From Toxoplasma gondii ME49 (Eukaryota; Apicomplexa; Conoidasida; Eucoccidiorida; Sarcocystidae): a DNA stretch of 64,000 bases. Position 1 is the stretch's first letter. Each line of letters starts with the position of its first letter. The translations under genes and the position numbers were made by a program. Location of the stretch: contig NC_031478.1 of the NCBI RefSeq assembly GCF_000006565.2, positions 1,223,874 to 1,287,873 of the forward strand. The letters run 5' to 3'. Shown here in pieces: positions 24,735-35,148 of this stretch. The notes beneath the pieces are model-generated. The model had not been told where the DNA came from and searched no databases. It saw nothing but the letters and a program-made list of their open reading frames with translations.

Positions 24735-25047
24735 GTACAGATAAAGGCTTGCATGCACGTGAGTATTTCTGTAGGCCTCTTGGTTTGACAGTTGTTCCTG
24801 CAAGCGTCCCGATAATGTTTTTTGTCTATGCCCATTTACGAATCCAGTTGTTTGAAGGTTTCTGGTTCCTATATCCACCTACTTCATACGTGCATCAAGG
24901 GGCACTATACAGCCCTTGGAGGCTCATGCATCCCGAAACTTAAGTCTGTCGTGTGTCGCAACAACGTCGACGCCTGGAATTCTTTGGAATTCATATTGAA
25001 ATACATACGTACACGTATATGTATATGGATGCATACCTATGTGATCG

Positions 25048-25114
<67 letters not shown>

Positions 25115-26033
25115 TCCGAAGAAGCATTAGTGAGGAGCCGTTTTATGCAGCTGGGCGGTCAATAGGCTGCAGGTGCAATTGGCGGCACGAGTATCCTTGT
25201 CTTCACGCGAAAACAGGGATCTCATAAAAGCAAGTTTTTGCTCTGAAGATCTAGAAAGTTTTCTTTTTGCCAGGAACAGGAGTTGTACATCTAGTTTCAA
25301 CGCCTCGGTGGAGCCCGAAGTTAAGCACGCGAATTGTAAGGAGCCGAGTGCAGGTCATCTCAGCATCCGGCTCGTTTTCCTAGATTCGATAAGCAGTCTC
25401 TTTCGTTTGCAAACGTTATGAAATTCGTGGTCCAACGCTGAGTAGTTGTAAGCGTCGCCTGTTAGAGCAGCTGAAGATCGAGGAGGAACAGCCAAGCCTC
25501 TTTTGGCCAAGCACGAAGGTAAGGCGTCTTCGCAGGAAATATCAGTGTTCCGTCGACCAGCACGCGCTCCCAGTTCTTTTACGTTGAGGTTTCGGGAGCA
25601 AAGACAAATGGGCCAAGAACTACAACAACTTGTGGTGTGCAGACTGTACAGACACTTCACAATTTCGGCCGAACAAGCCCTCCCCGTGTGTGCGTCTCTC
25701 TTTGTCTCGGCAAGGCCCTTCGTGGTGCCGACCGCCATCGCCCATCATCGCCCATGCACAAACTAGTTCACGTCTCTCAGGCTCCCCGACTTGTCTCCTC
25801 TCTGTCTCTTGTCGCCGCTTTCGCCGTGTCTCTGCTTCATCGTTTCATGCGCCTTCTCTGGAACGGCCTTCCTCTCTTCCGTGTCTCCGCGTAACTGCCG
25901 CCGCACTCGTTCTTTTTTTTCCTCCACTCTCTCCCCCAGTTCTTCGTGATCCCCCTTTCCTTCCTGCTGTCTCGTTCTCCGTCCCGGGTGTCTCCTTTCG
26001 TGACCCAGGAGATTTTCCACTTGCTTGCTCGAG
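21297..26033. other. Long intergenic region upstream of debranching enzyme
   Basis: This lies between the debranching-enzyme start and the SSXT stop, both on the minus strand. It should contain the debranching-enzyme promoter and 5' UTR and the SSXT 3' UTR. Several ORFs of 130-240 aa exist (for example minus 22414-22953, plus 23111-23818), but none shows a domain, a family motif or a convincing splice pattern. Fragments resembling repeats occur at 24690-24735 and 25048-25109. No tRNA or rRNA could be supported. Confidence 0.5.
25048..25109. repeat. Perfect TA microsatellite (~31 repeats)
   Basis: An uninterrupted TA run of about 62 bp, the longest pure dinucleotide run in the window. A shorter TA run with CATA breaks lies at 24693-24735. 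Confidence 0.95.
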
Positions 26034-29000
26034 CTATCGGCTTTGATAAGGCCCTGACACCGCAGCGCCGCTGAAGGATGCATGCGTGAAGGGGATGAAG
26101 TTTCCGTGCGTCTGGCCGAGACGTTGAGAGAGACCGCCAGCCTGCGCAGGCTGTTCAGTCAAAACTCCCAAGGGCGGCGCGTGACCCTGTGCAGTCTGGG
26201 GAGACGGCTGAGGCACACCTCCCAAGACCCCAGGAAGCGATGCCGGAGGAAGCGAGGCGTGAGACAAGGGCAGCGTAGAAAGCAGCGAAGCATTCTCGAG
26301 GGAAAGAAGAGCGCCAGAAGAGTGAGGAGGCACGGGCGGTGCCAGCGCAGCTGAGGAGGGATAAGCCGCACTGGCGCTGAACTGCGTGTCTGCGGTCTTC
26401 TGGGCGGCCAACGGCTTGAGTGCACTTAGTGCATCACCCCCCTCCCCGGGTGTACGTACACCCGAAGGCGGGCCGTGAGAGAACGCCTGGGGCGCCTGAA
26501 AGGCAGGATCTACTCGAGACGAAGATGCTTTGCTGTGGTCTGCAAACCCAGGCAAAAATGCGACAGGGCAAGGTTGCTCCGGGGGTGTCTCTGAACTCAG
26601 TTGCCCGGGTCCGCCGGGAGGTCGCACAGCTGACGCTGGTGGCATCCTTGGAACTGGGCAAGACCCGGAAGGAGCAGCAGACGAATTCAAAGCAGCGGTG
26701 GGTGGAGTTGCTGTCGAGGGGACAGCGGCACAGGCCTGCAAAGGCGCAAGTCCGCTTGCCGGTGGCCTTCCAGATTGGGGCGGCGCGCCAGTCGTCTCTA
26801 AGGCTGCTCCCGGTGTATGGACAGGTCCGCTCCTGGGCGGCGCAGAGGCCTCCTCGTTTTCCTTCTTCGGCGCAGGCTTCGGTGGATGTGGAGCTGAGGG
26901 AAGCAAAAAGGGCAGAAACGCAGAGCATAGACAGATCTGGGGAAAGAATCCAATGTCTCGAAACTTTGTTCATAACACCATCCTAAAAAGCTAATATCAG
27001 AGGTTTCGAGAGATATCTAGTCTATCAAGAAAGTCAGGGAGAGAGAACGGGAGAAACAGGGTGAGACACGCCAGGAGAACAGAGAGAAGAAATACGCAAA
27101 GAACGGGGAAAAGGGGGTTGAGGGCGCATGATCCAGGCGAAAGGCTCCGTTGTTAAAGAGACTCGAAACGCCTTGAGGTGTATGTACACTATAGACCTGT
27201 AGGTATACATCGACGCAGAAACATGAACGTGGATGTTTATGGTTGCCTCACTTGATGCATAGGCACAAGTATACACACATTCAATTTTAGATCTTCTTTC
27301 GTGAGACTTACGCGCTTTCACATGGCGATCCACCACCTTGGTGAGGTACACGAAAATCTGCTGAGGCGTCTTTGTGCACACCGCAGCCGAGAGTTGCCGG
27401 AGATCTAGCGCGGCAAAATGACAGACAAGAGGCATACGCACCACTCAAACATTTCTGCTATCATTTGTCAGAAGCAGGCAACGCCTCCGTTAGCGCTCCT
27501 CAGGGAGATGTAAAGATACGCAGATCCGTGAACCTACGCAAACAACAACAGGTCTGTACATATAGATATTTATCTGTATGATTATGTATGTGCATACGCA
27601 TGACGACATAGAGAGGCAGTGAAACAAACGCGAGTGGGGAAATGAGTCGACCTGGGCCCTTTCTAGCGGCCCAGAAGACCCGCATATAAGCCGAGAACCA
27701 CGCGACTGTGAGAGCGGGTGAAGGAGCAGCTGCAGGCACAGTTGAACATGTCTGTGAACCGCGTTAGATGGAGAACGATATCGCATGGCCGTCGACAGAG
27801 CCAGGTTTCATGACAGTTTCAACCGAGGCCCGACACGGAGCTCGACGGTTCGGGTCTCGTCTGCTAACAGGCCGTTCGACGTCGCAGGTGCACTGTTCCT
27901 CCCTTAGATCCCCTTACGTCTGAGCGCAAGAATAAATCAAACCACGCGTAAACTCCACCATTCGCATCTATTAGACGCTACATGTCGTTTCCTCTCCAAA
28001 GCGCATACGTCTTTCCCCTGCTCTTTCCACCCTGTTGTGTTGGGGTCTGCAGGTTGCATCCGCGTTCTCCAGCTGTTTGTGTTCTGACCTAAGTTCGGCG
28101 TCCTCAGAGCGTGGTGGAGACGCTGCAGTTCTTCGTGTGACCAGAAGTCGGTATTGCTTCGAAATCTCTGTTCAACCTGAGAGACCTCCTCCGCCGTGTC
28201 TTTCGCAAACGCAGCTTGCCGACTTGGAGCCGGTTGCTAGAAAGCGACAAGCGGCAACGACACAAGATGAGGCGAACGAGGAGACAAAGAAGCAGAGAAC
28301 AAGCCAGAGGCGACGCGTACATCTCTTGAACTTTTTCGAGTGCACTGCGTTCGAAGTGTGTACGCGGGGGTGGAACGACCTGGGACGCCACATGCACCTG
28401 CCGGAGTATAGACACCGTAGCAGAGAGCGCAAAACGCGAGCGCAGATGCGCGGCCGACGACTGTGTCGAGAAACGAGACACCGGAGGACAGGTCAAAGAA
28501 ACGGAAGGGAGTACCCGGCGACGAGCGAACGAATTTGAAAGCTGGAGACACCCGAGCAGAGCGAAACCGCGTTTCTCTGTTTCTCTTGGAAACTCTGCTC
28601 TCACCTGGTCTGCCAGCATTGCGAGAAAGAACAGGTTCTGCTGAAGCCTCTCGAAGAAACACACAGCCTCGTCGTACCGTCCACTCTGCGGCCAAGTCAG
28701 AGCACCAAGACAAGTCGACCGATGGGCACACAGCCGCGAAAGAAGGCTCAAACACAGCGCCTTGATTCCATTCAAACATCTCGAAGAAGCAAAGCGCAAA
28801 ACACCAGAACTCGAGGCAGAGAATCGGATCTGATCCCCGACCCTGGATGCAGGTGCGTTCCGACGCGCCGCCGCTCCCTCTCTTCTAGCAGCGAGAAAAC
28901 GAGGGTCTCTCGCTTTCGCCTCTCCTCCCTTCTTCCCGTTTCCTCTCGTCTTCTCACCGCGAGGTTCTCATGGACCGCGAAGAGCATCTGGTCGTTCTCC

Positions 29001-30256
29001 AGAAGCTTCGCTTCGATCAACCTGGACACTGTCTCCGCGCAGAATGCCATTTCCTCCTGCACTGAATCTCCAGAAGCCGAGTGCAGCGGCGGGTCGACAA
29101 AGTACTCCGGAGGCGACGCAGACATGCGGGGGATGTCCTTCGCGCATGCAGTTGAGTTCTGAAGAAGAAACTGAGGCGCGCCGCTGATGCCCGGAAAGGC
29201 CCGGTCATGCAGAGGGAAGGGTGGAGACGGAGTCGCCGAGTGGGGAACAGACGGAAGTTCCAAAGAGGCAGAGACACTCGCGGGGTGCTGTGGCCCAGGC
29301 GCCTGCGGCTGCGAAGACCTGAAACTCGGTGCCGCAACTGCAGAGACACCCGGAACCCCCTGTGGGTGCACAGCCGATGAGAGAGAAGAAGACTGTGGAG
29401 AAGAAGAGAGAGAAGAAGGGTGTGTGGACGAGCAGAGAGCAGGCAGATGTGCGGGAGAAGGAAGAGAAGGAGACGAAGTCAGATGCGACGAAGAAGCCAG
29501 AGAAGATGAGGAAAGAGACGGAGCAGAGGAAAGAAAAGGTCCAGTTGGTGTGTGGTGACTAGGTGCCTCGCTTGGCTTCCCAGGCTCTGCGGCGGAAGCG
29601 GGGCAAACCGGCGGAGCCGGCACCAGCGCCGTGGTGCCGCCGCGACCGCTAGTTGGGCTCCTGGGCTGTTCTTTGTCTGTGGCGCGCTTGGCGGGAAGGC
29701 TTGGAGCCCCAAGGGAGGCGTCACCTTCGCCTCTCGAGGCAGAACCAGCCAAAGTTGGAAGGAGAGACACCACGGGCTGGACGCCTGTTTCTTGGTGGCG
29801 CACCGTATTAACTCCGTGTACATACACCCCAACCGACGCCGTCGACCCCCCAGAAGAAGCAGGAGCGGACAAGGAGGTCGGGACTGGAGGACAGACAAGC
29901 TGCTCATCTGTCTGCGCCGCGTTGAGACGCGCCGCGTCCTCGCTTCCGGCTGTATGTAAACCCAACCGCGAGCTTGGGTGCACCCCCGCAGTTCCCTCCT
30001 CAGCGCAGAAAGAGAGGTCGTTGGTGAGAACCGGAGTTTCCCTTCTATTTGGCGCCTCTTGAGCGACAAAGTTGCCATCGGGGTCTTTTGAGGACTCACG
30101 CACGGTTGCTTCCAGAGCGCTTTCCACGGAGTCCGCTGCATCTCCCTCGGTCTTTGATTTGCTTTCTGGGGATGCCGCAGCGTCTGCTGAAGACTGCTCT
30201 TCTCCGCCGTCGACGAGGGCATCGAAGAAGGCGTCAATGTCTTCCAGTGTCGCCAT
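26034..30256 (-). CDS. SSXT (SS18/GIF)-domain transcriptional coactivator-like protein
   Basis: Probable nuclear coactivator. In animals and plants this family (SS18, GIF/AN3) joins SWI/SNF complexes and bridges to transcription factors. Five exons: 28958-30256, 28605-28685, 28089-28176, 27312-27404, 26034-26893. They total 2,421 nt, 806 aa plus stop, with all phases closing. The SSXT motif is split by an intron: exon 1 ends LIEAKLLENDQMLFAVHENLA and exon 2 reads SGRYDEAVCFFERLQQNLF then FLAMLADQ. This matches the GIF pattern of LxENxxLIxAIxENxxxGKxxE followed by YQxxLQxNLxYLAxIAD. Residues 1-400 are acidic, then Ser/Pro-rich. After the motif come two helical exons (WSHEELQRLHHALR; QIFVYLTKVVDRHVKA) and a Pro/Ala/Ser/Gln-rich tail. 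The start MATLEDIDAFFDALVDG follows the first good ATG. Unusually the domain is at about 405-462 rather than N-terminal. Partner and function in this organism are inferred. Confidence 0.8.
26447..26464. promoter_or_regulatory. 18-bp perfect palindrome centred on TGTACGTACA
   Basis: CGGGTGTACGTACACCCG is its own reverse complement. It lies inside the last exon of the SSXT gene, where it encodes part of SGVRTPG on the minus strand. It is one of four perfect TGTACGTACA cores in the window. A role as a protein-binding site is inference. Confidence 0.4.
28605..29044 (-). other. SSXT domain split across two exons
   Basis: Genomic extent of the SSXT-like motif: the last 29 codons of exon 1 (28958-29044) and all 27 codons of exon 2 (28605-28685), divided by a 272-bp intron. 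Joined, it forms two predicted helices with the family's central Gly and the C-terminal LQxNLxxLAxLAD signature. Confidence 0.75.
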
Positions 30257-32021
30257 TCTTGCAGACGAAAAAAGGGGGATCTGTAAAGCTAAGCGGTTCC
30301 GTTTCAGGCGAAGTCCATCGTGTCCAGAAACGCAAATCAATTCGCGTACAGACACGGTACACAAACAGTGAGGGAGATACCTGACACACTTCACCACAAA
30401 ATCGAGTTGCTCTGTCTGCCAATATTTTGATATACATCTACAGAGAGCCTTTGAAAAGAGCAGCTTGAGCGCCCATTGCGCAGCAGAGAGAGCTCCTTTA
30501 GAGACCACGAGCACCCTTGCGGTGTTGACGGGTGTCAGCGAAACTTGAAGTTTCACGGTCAGAGTAGGAGGGGGGATGGCGAGGGAGAGGAAGTGTGCCG
30601 GAGCATTCAGCTTGCGAGGAGAATTTCGGCGGGGAAGGGATGTCCGCAGCGAGTTCCGGGTGATTTGACGTAAGCATCAAAAGCTCGTTTAAAAAGTGGA
30701 GGAAGACACAGCCTCTCGAATTCGCTGCTCATTCAGCGCAAGTCGAGCTCTCTTCTCTGTCTTTCATGGCACCTGCACTATCTGCAGTCTCCGTTCTCTG
30801 ACAGAGAAGAGGAAGGAAATTGGAGCAGAAGAGAGCGGGAAATCCAAATGGGAAAACCGCGGGAGAGAACTCACAGAGATGCGTGTGGACTCTCCCTCGG
30901 ACGGCAGCACGAGAACAGGAAAAGAAGGCGAGAGCCGGAAACGGAGAAGCTGGGGTGTACAGACACCTCAACAAGTAAGAGCTTTCTCGACCTCAGAGGA
31001 GCATGCAGAGAAAGCGAAAATTCAGAGCAAGATGGGTCTGGAAGGACAAAGATAAAAGAAGCAAGTGACGAAAACGCAAAACGGGCGCGCATGCGATCAC
31101 TTCTCGACAACATGCTCTTCCGGGTGTTCTCTCCCGAGCTCGAGTGCTCGAGTGTGCTCTCTCTCGCGCGCGCGCTGCTTCGGCGGCAGATAACCTCGCG
31201 ACGAGGTTCGCTTCTCGAGTTTTTTCGTGGCAGAAATCCCTTTCTGTTCACCTGCATGTGTGTGGATCAGCACGTTCTTGACCGTCAGCTTCAGAGCAGA
31301 GAGGAAAAACGAAAATTCTCTCCGCGCACTGTGGCTGAGACTCGGATTTCAGTCACAATCGAACACGCAAGCTTCGCTATCGTTTTACTTTTAGGGAGTT
31401 TCGCCGCTTGTTTGGCTCTGTACAGTCTGTGCTGGAAAACGCGCTCGTCTCTTTTCCGAACTGGGCATGTCTTCAGTTTCGTTGTTAATGGAGCATCTCT
31501 TGTTAAGTGCTTTCTTCGCTGGTCGCTAAACAGCTTCAGGGACGGCAGTTGCTTAACAGTTCTCAAGTGAAACTTATGCAACTCAAGTGAAACCTGCACA
31601 CACAGACTACGGTGCAATTCTCTCTTGTGTCCATGCGCTTCATATCTGTCACCACTTTGAGCGGCTCTGGAATCTGGTTTCGCTAGTTGCCAGAGTTCTC
31701 GTTGGCGTTCGTCAAGTGAAACGAAACTGGGAACACTTCACTCTCTCCAAGAGCTTTCAAGCTTCCACCGAAAACGTAGCTTTCGCGTTGCCGAAGAGTT
31801 CTTTGCCGGAAGTTTGTAGATTCATAGATATGCTGAAGGCTCTCAAACGCGTTCTCGCAGAATAAAACGCGGACCTTGTACACAAAGAGACTCAAGGTGT
31901 AAACGGGGAGTTCAACTACTCCCAGTGCATGCTTACCAGACAGAGGTCGTTTATAGAAGCCAGCAAACAAGACCCACCAAATGGAAGGTTCAACGTCATC
32001 CCACTGAAGTGAGAGAAACGG

Positions 32022-32273
32022 ATGATTCAGAAGTTTAAGCTACCAGGTACAGCTCGAGCAGTTCTCAAGAATGCAGGCGAGGATCCGGCTCTTTGTGACA
32101 CTCTAGCGTTGCACCTTGAATGTGGTCTGCGGTGTCTCTTAAGGCACTCTGACCAACAGCGTGTGGAAGTCTCTTCTGCAGAACTCTTGAAACCTAGCGC
32201 TGCTGCTGCGTCACCGAGTTTAACGTCTATTCCTTCTCCGGCAGGTGGACACCCGGGAGCTCTTAACCAGTAG
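32022..32273 (+). CDS. Possible small histone-fold-like protein (tentative)
   Basis: An 83-codon ORF starting with ATG at 32022. Its first 55 residues have the layout of a histone fold: a short helix (LPGTARAVLKNAG), a long amphipathic helix (LCDTLALHLECGLRCLLRHS) and then QQRVEVSSAELL, resembling the L2-alpha3 segment of TAF/CENP-type folds. An acceptor-like ...CCGGCAG at 32247 could splice into a frame reading VDTRELLTSSRTRAF (running to 32496) instead of the present stop. No upstream exon was found and the ORF is short, so this could be chance. Confidence 0.25.
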   Translation: MIQKFKLPGTARAVLKNAGEDPALCDTLALHLECGLRCLLRHSDQQRVEVSSAELLKPSAAAASPSLTSIPSPAGGHPGALNQ

Positions 32274-33776
32274 TCGAACGCGTGCGTTTCTTCCTGGGAT
32301 GAAGTTCCGTCATTCTACAAAAGACGTTCCGGCGAGTCGTGACCCCGACGTCGCAGGGACAGGTTACCTCGTCACCGAGGGGAGTGCGTGGAGGTGCAAG
32401 CAAGACAATGTGGCTGGACCTTTCCCAGTGGAAGTCTCGGCGAGAGTCGTTTTCCGTATTTCGAGAGTGTTTTGGTGGGGAAACAGAGGCAGCTGAAGCT
32501 TTCTGTTTTGCGGAGACTTTCCAAGAAGATGTAGGAAGTAAATGACGCTGGTTCGCCTTTTGCGTCGACACTTGTTGATCGGAAAACACAGAAAACAACG
32601 TGACTGCGAACGAACCTTCAGTCTGGTGTATCGACAGCTGGGGTTTGCTGTGTTGAGGGAAAGTCTTGAGAGGTCGGGGACACCGGACCTCCGCTGAAAA
32701 CATTCGGGCATTCGACGCCGACAGTTGACGTTGTGAATGCGTCGCACACACCTGCGACTCTTCTGACTGTCAGAAACCATTTTTCGAGCTTTCCTGGACT
32801 TTCCAAAGGAACAAAGCGAGCATTTTCCTGACAAATCGTGTGCGTGAGGGAAGGTCCCAAAGCAACTGTGGACTCTCGGGTCCTCGACGGAAGCGGTTGG
32901 GAGCTCGTTTTCATGGTTCTGTCAGCAGAGGGTATGTTTGTTTCCGTCGCTCTCCTTTCCTGTTCTCAAAGGGGGAGGAGTGAATCACTGGATCCAAAGA
33001 AAGTCGGCAGAAACGGATGTTGCCAGAAAGACCGGAAGTGAGAAATCAGCGAAACAGTAGAGGCTACATGCTCTCGGGACAGGGTTTGAACCCTGAGACG
33101 AACGCCGCTGCTCTGGACACCTCAAGAGCGCACACCTGACATGCAATCTCGAACCTCACCTGACACACACGACCGACAGACTGTTGTTTCTGCGCAGCAA
33201 GGAAGGAGAGCTGTGGAACATCTCAGGAAGGACCGTTCAGAAGAACATGCAACATGGAGAGCGCGGCTGGGGAAAGCAACGGTTCTGTGTCCAGAAACAA
33301 AGACGAACTTCAAGGACGGCCCAAGGCCATGCTGTGAGTCGCGAAGTCCGTATCCAGCTGCGTAGAAAGAAGGGAGACATACAATTGACCCTCGTGCCGA
33401 CGAAAAGAGGCGAAACATGAAGCGCTGACAGGAAAAAGCGATGACAGCAAGTGCGAAGAGAGAGAAGTCCTTTGCTCGTGGGGGACACACAGGAGACCGT
33501 CCATCCTAACGCCGATGTAGCTTGTTCTCCGAAACGAGACCTGATGAGTTTCCTGTCCCCAAAACATCCTCTACCAAGTTCGTCTCCTCTGGCAAGCAGG
33601 AGCATTTTCGGATTGCACAACCCCAGCAGAAACCACACGCCACCCTCCTGGTCGCAGACTGAACGATCCATGCTTGAAAATTAATTCCATGAAAATGTCC
33701 CTCCTTCAAAAAAATTGAAAAAAATTGATTGATCAGTCGGCTTCGCCACATAGTAATGTACAATCACATCTCTGTT

Positions 33777-33779
33777 TAT

Positions 33780-33821
<42 letters not shown>

Positions 33822-33822
33822 G
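33777..33822. repeat. TA microsatellite
   Basis: TA run with one AATA interruption, in the SSXT-ORC3 intergenic region. Confidence 0.9.
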
Positions 33823-34888
33823 TTTTGGAGACTTACATACGCCTATACGCATGTATACGTACCCACTCACGTGTATACGCATCTATAGTCTTCCTTCGCT
33901 TGCTTTGAAGAACTTTTGAAGAACAGATGAACAAGGGTGTCTTCTGCTGTGTGTCACTTGTTGAAAGGTTCACGTCGTCCATTGCCTTGGCTAGTTGCAC
34001 TCACTTTGCTCGTCCCTCGGGCAGCGCTTTTTTTCTCCCTTCGAGCTCGCGCTTGCGCAGTCCTGCCTCGTGTACATCCCCGACTCCTCCTACTACAACT
34101 AAGACCCCGTCCTCCACAGTGATGGTCGCACTTCTCGGAACTTGCATCTTCGTACAACTGTGTGTAGGTATCCTGTTGATTCTGCGTTTTTCTGCATGCA
34201 CTTCGGCAAAAAAGCGAGAGATGCGGTAGCCACCACTTCGACTGCATGCACCCCCCGCGGGAGAGCGACGTGGAGTCCACGTCTCCGTTGTCTTGTTCCG
34301 CAGAGAGGGGGATTGCCTGAAAAGAGCATTTTCTTTTGAAGAAAGCATTTTTCTATGGTTCGGGAGGAACGCCAGGCCTTTCTGCCTTTCTGCAGAGACT
34401 TGCATACTGGGGAGGAAGACGGCATGGTCCCTCCGTGTGCTCGCTCTTCGTTTGATCTCTGCTGCATGTCTCTCTCGCGTCACCGTTGTTTCTGCAGGCA
34501 AAAGCGCTGAGAGCGGTGTCTCCGCGCTGTGTTTGTGCACTTTCTCTGGACCCTCTTGCCTTTTTTCGGAGTGATCGTGAAAACTTGCCGACGAGGGAAA
34601 AGGAAACGCAACCCTCTGTTTCCGCAAGGCTCTCTCGCCGCACACACAACGCGTTATCACCCGCCCCCGTCCGTCCGTGAGTGCCTTCTGCCCTTCCACG
34701 GTTTCTGCTTTGCTAAAAACAACGCCTGCGGCTTCTTCGCCGCGTTCCGGGATAGTCCTCCCCCATCCATCCAGGGGCGGACTCGCTCTGCCAGAGATTT
34801 TTCACGGCTACTCGAGGAGAGAGACCCTCAGGAGAGAAGAAAGAACGCACCCGCCGGGCCAGAAGTGACACTCTCTTCAACACCTCTC

Positions 34889-34904
34889 GGGTGTACGTAC
34901 ACCC
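34889..34904. promoter_or_regulatory. 16-bp perfect palindrome 245 bp upstream of the ORC3 start
   Basis: GGGTGTACGTACACCC is a perfect palindrome with the TGTACGTACA core. Its location in the presumed promoter or 5' UTR of the ORC3 gene makes it the best candidate of the set for a regulatory site. No binding factor is known to me for this exact sequence. Confidence 0.4.
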
Positions 34905-35148
34905 ACCCGCAGCTGTCGTCTCTCCGTCTCCAGCCTGCTTTCCGGCGATCTTCAGTGAGTCACAGTGAAAGTCGCGTTCCTCCCTGAAGGTCTCCGTCCG
35001 TCAGCGTTACACAAAAGTATTACATCGGTACACACACACACATTTGTATATGTATGTATGTTTGTATGTGCATAACTCTGTTTATATTGTTACGACTAGC
35101 TTGATGTTTCCTTCCTGTTTTTTGTGCGTTTGATTCCCGTGAGGGCAA

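Larger units (their letters stand above)
30257..35148. other. Divergent intergenic region between SSXT and ORC3 genes
   Basis: A 4.9-kb region that must hold both promoters. It contains a TA microsatellite at 33777-33822, an imperfect GGTGTACAGACACC element at about 30955-30968, and a perfect 16-bp palindrome at 34889-34904. One small plus-strand ORF (32022-32273) has a histone-fold-like look and is listed separately. Other ORFs (plus 30848-31570, minus 34001-34699, plus 33927-34229) have no recognisable feature. Confidence 0.5.

Noticed and set aside
25298..25372. 5S rRNA-like words (CCCGAAGTTAAGCACG)
   Set aside because: Only about 16-20 nt resemble the 5S internal region. The flanks do not pair or match a full 120-nt gene, so it is a chance or very decayed fragment.
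33085..33108. GACAGGGTTTGAACCCTGAG, resembling a tRNA T-arm
   Set aside because: The stem is out of register with a 7-nt T-loop on either strand, and no anticodon arm or acceptor stem can be drawn around it.
34001..34699. 232-aa minus-strand ORF upstream of ORC3
   Set aside because: It has no domain, shows Arg/Ser-rich composition typical of GC-rich UTR, and lies where the ORC3 promoter should be.
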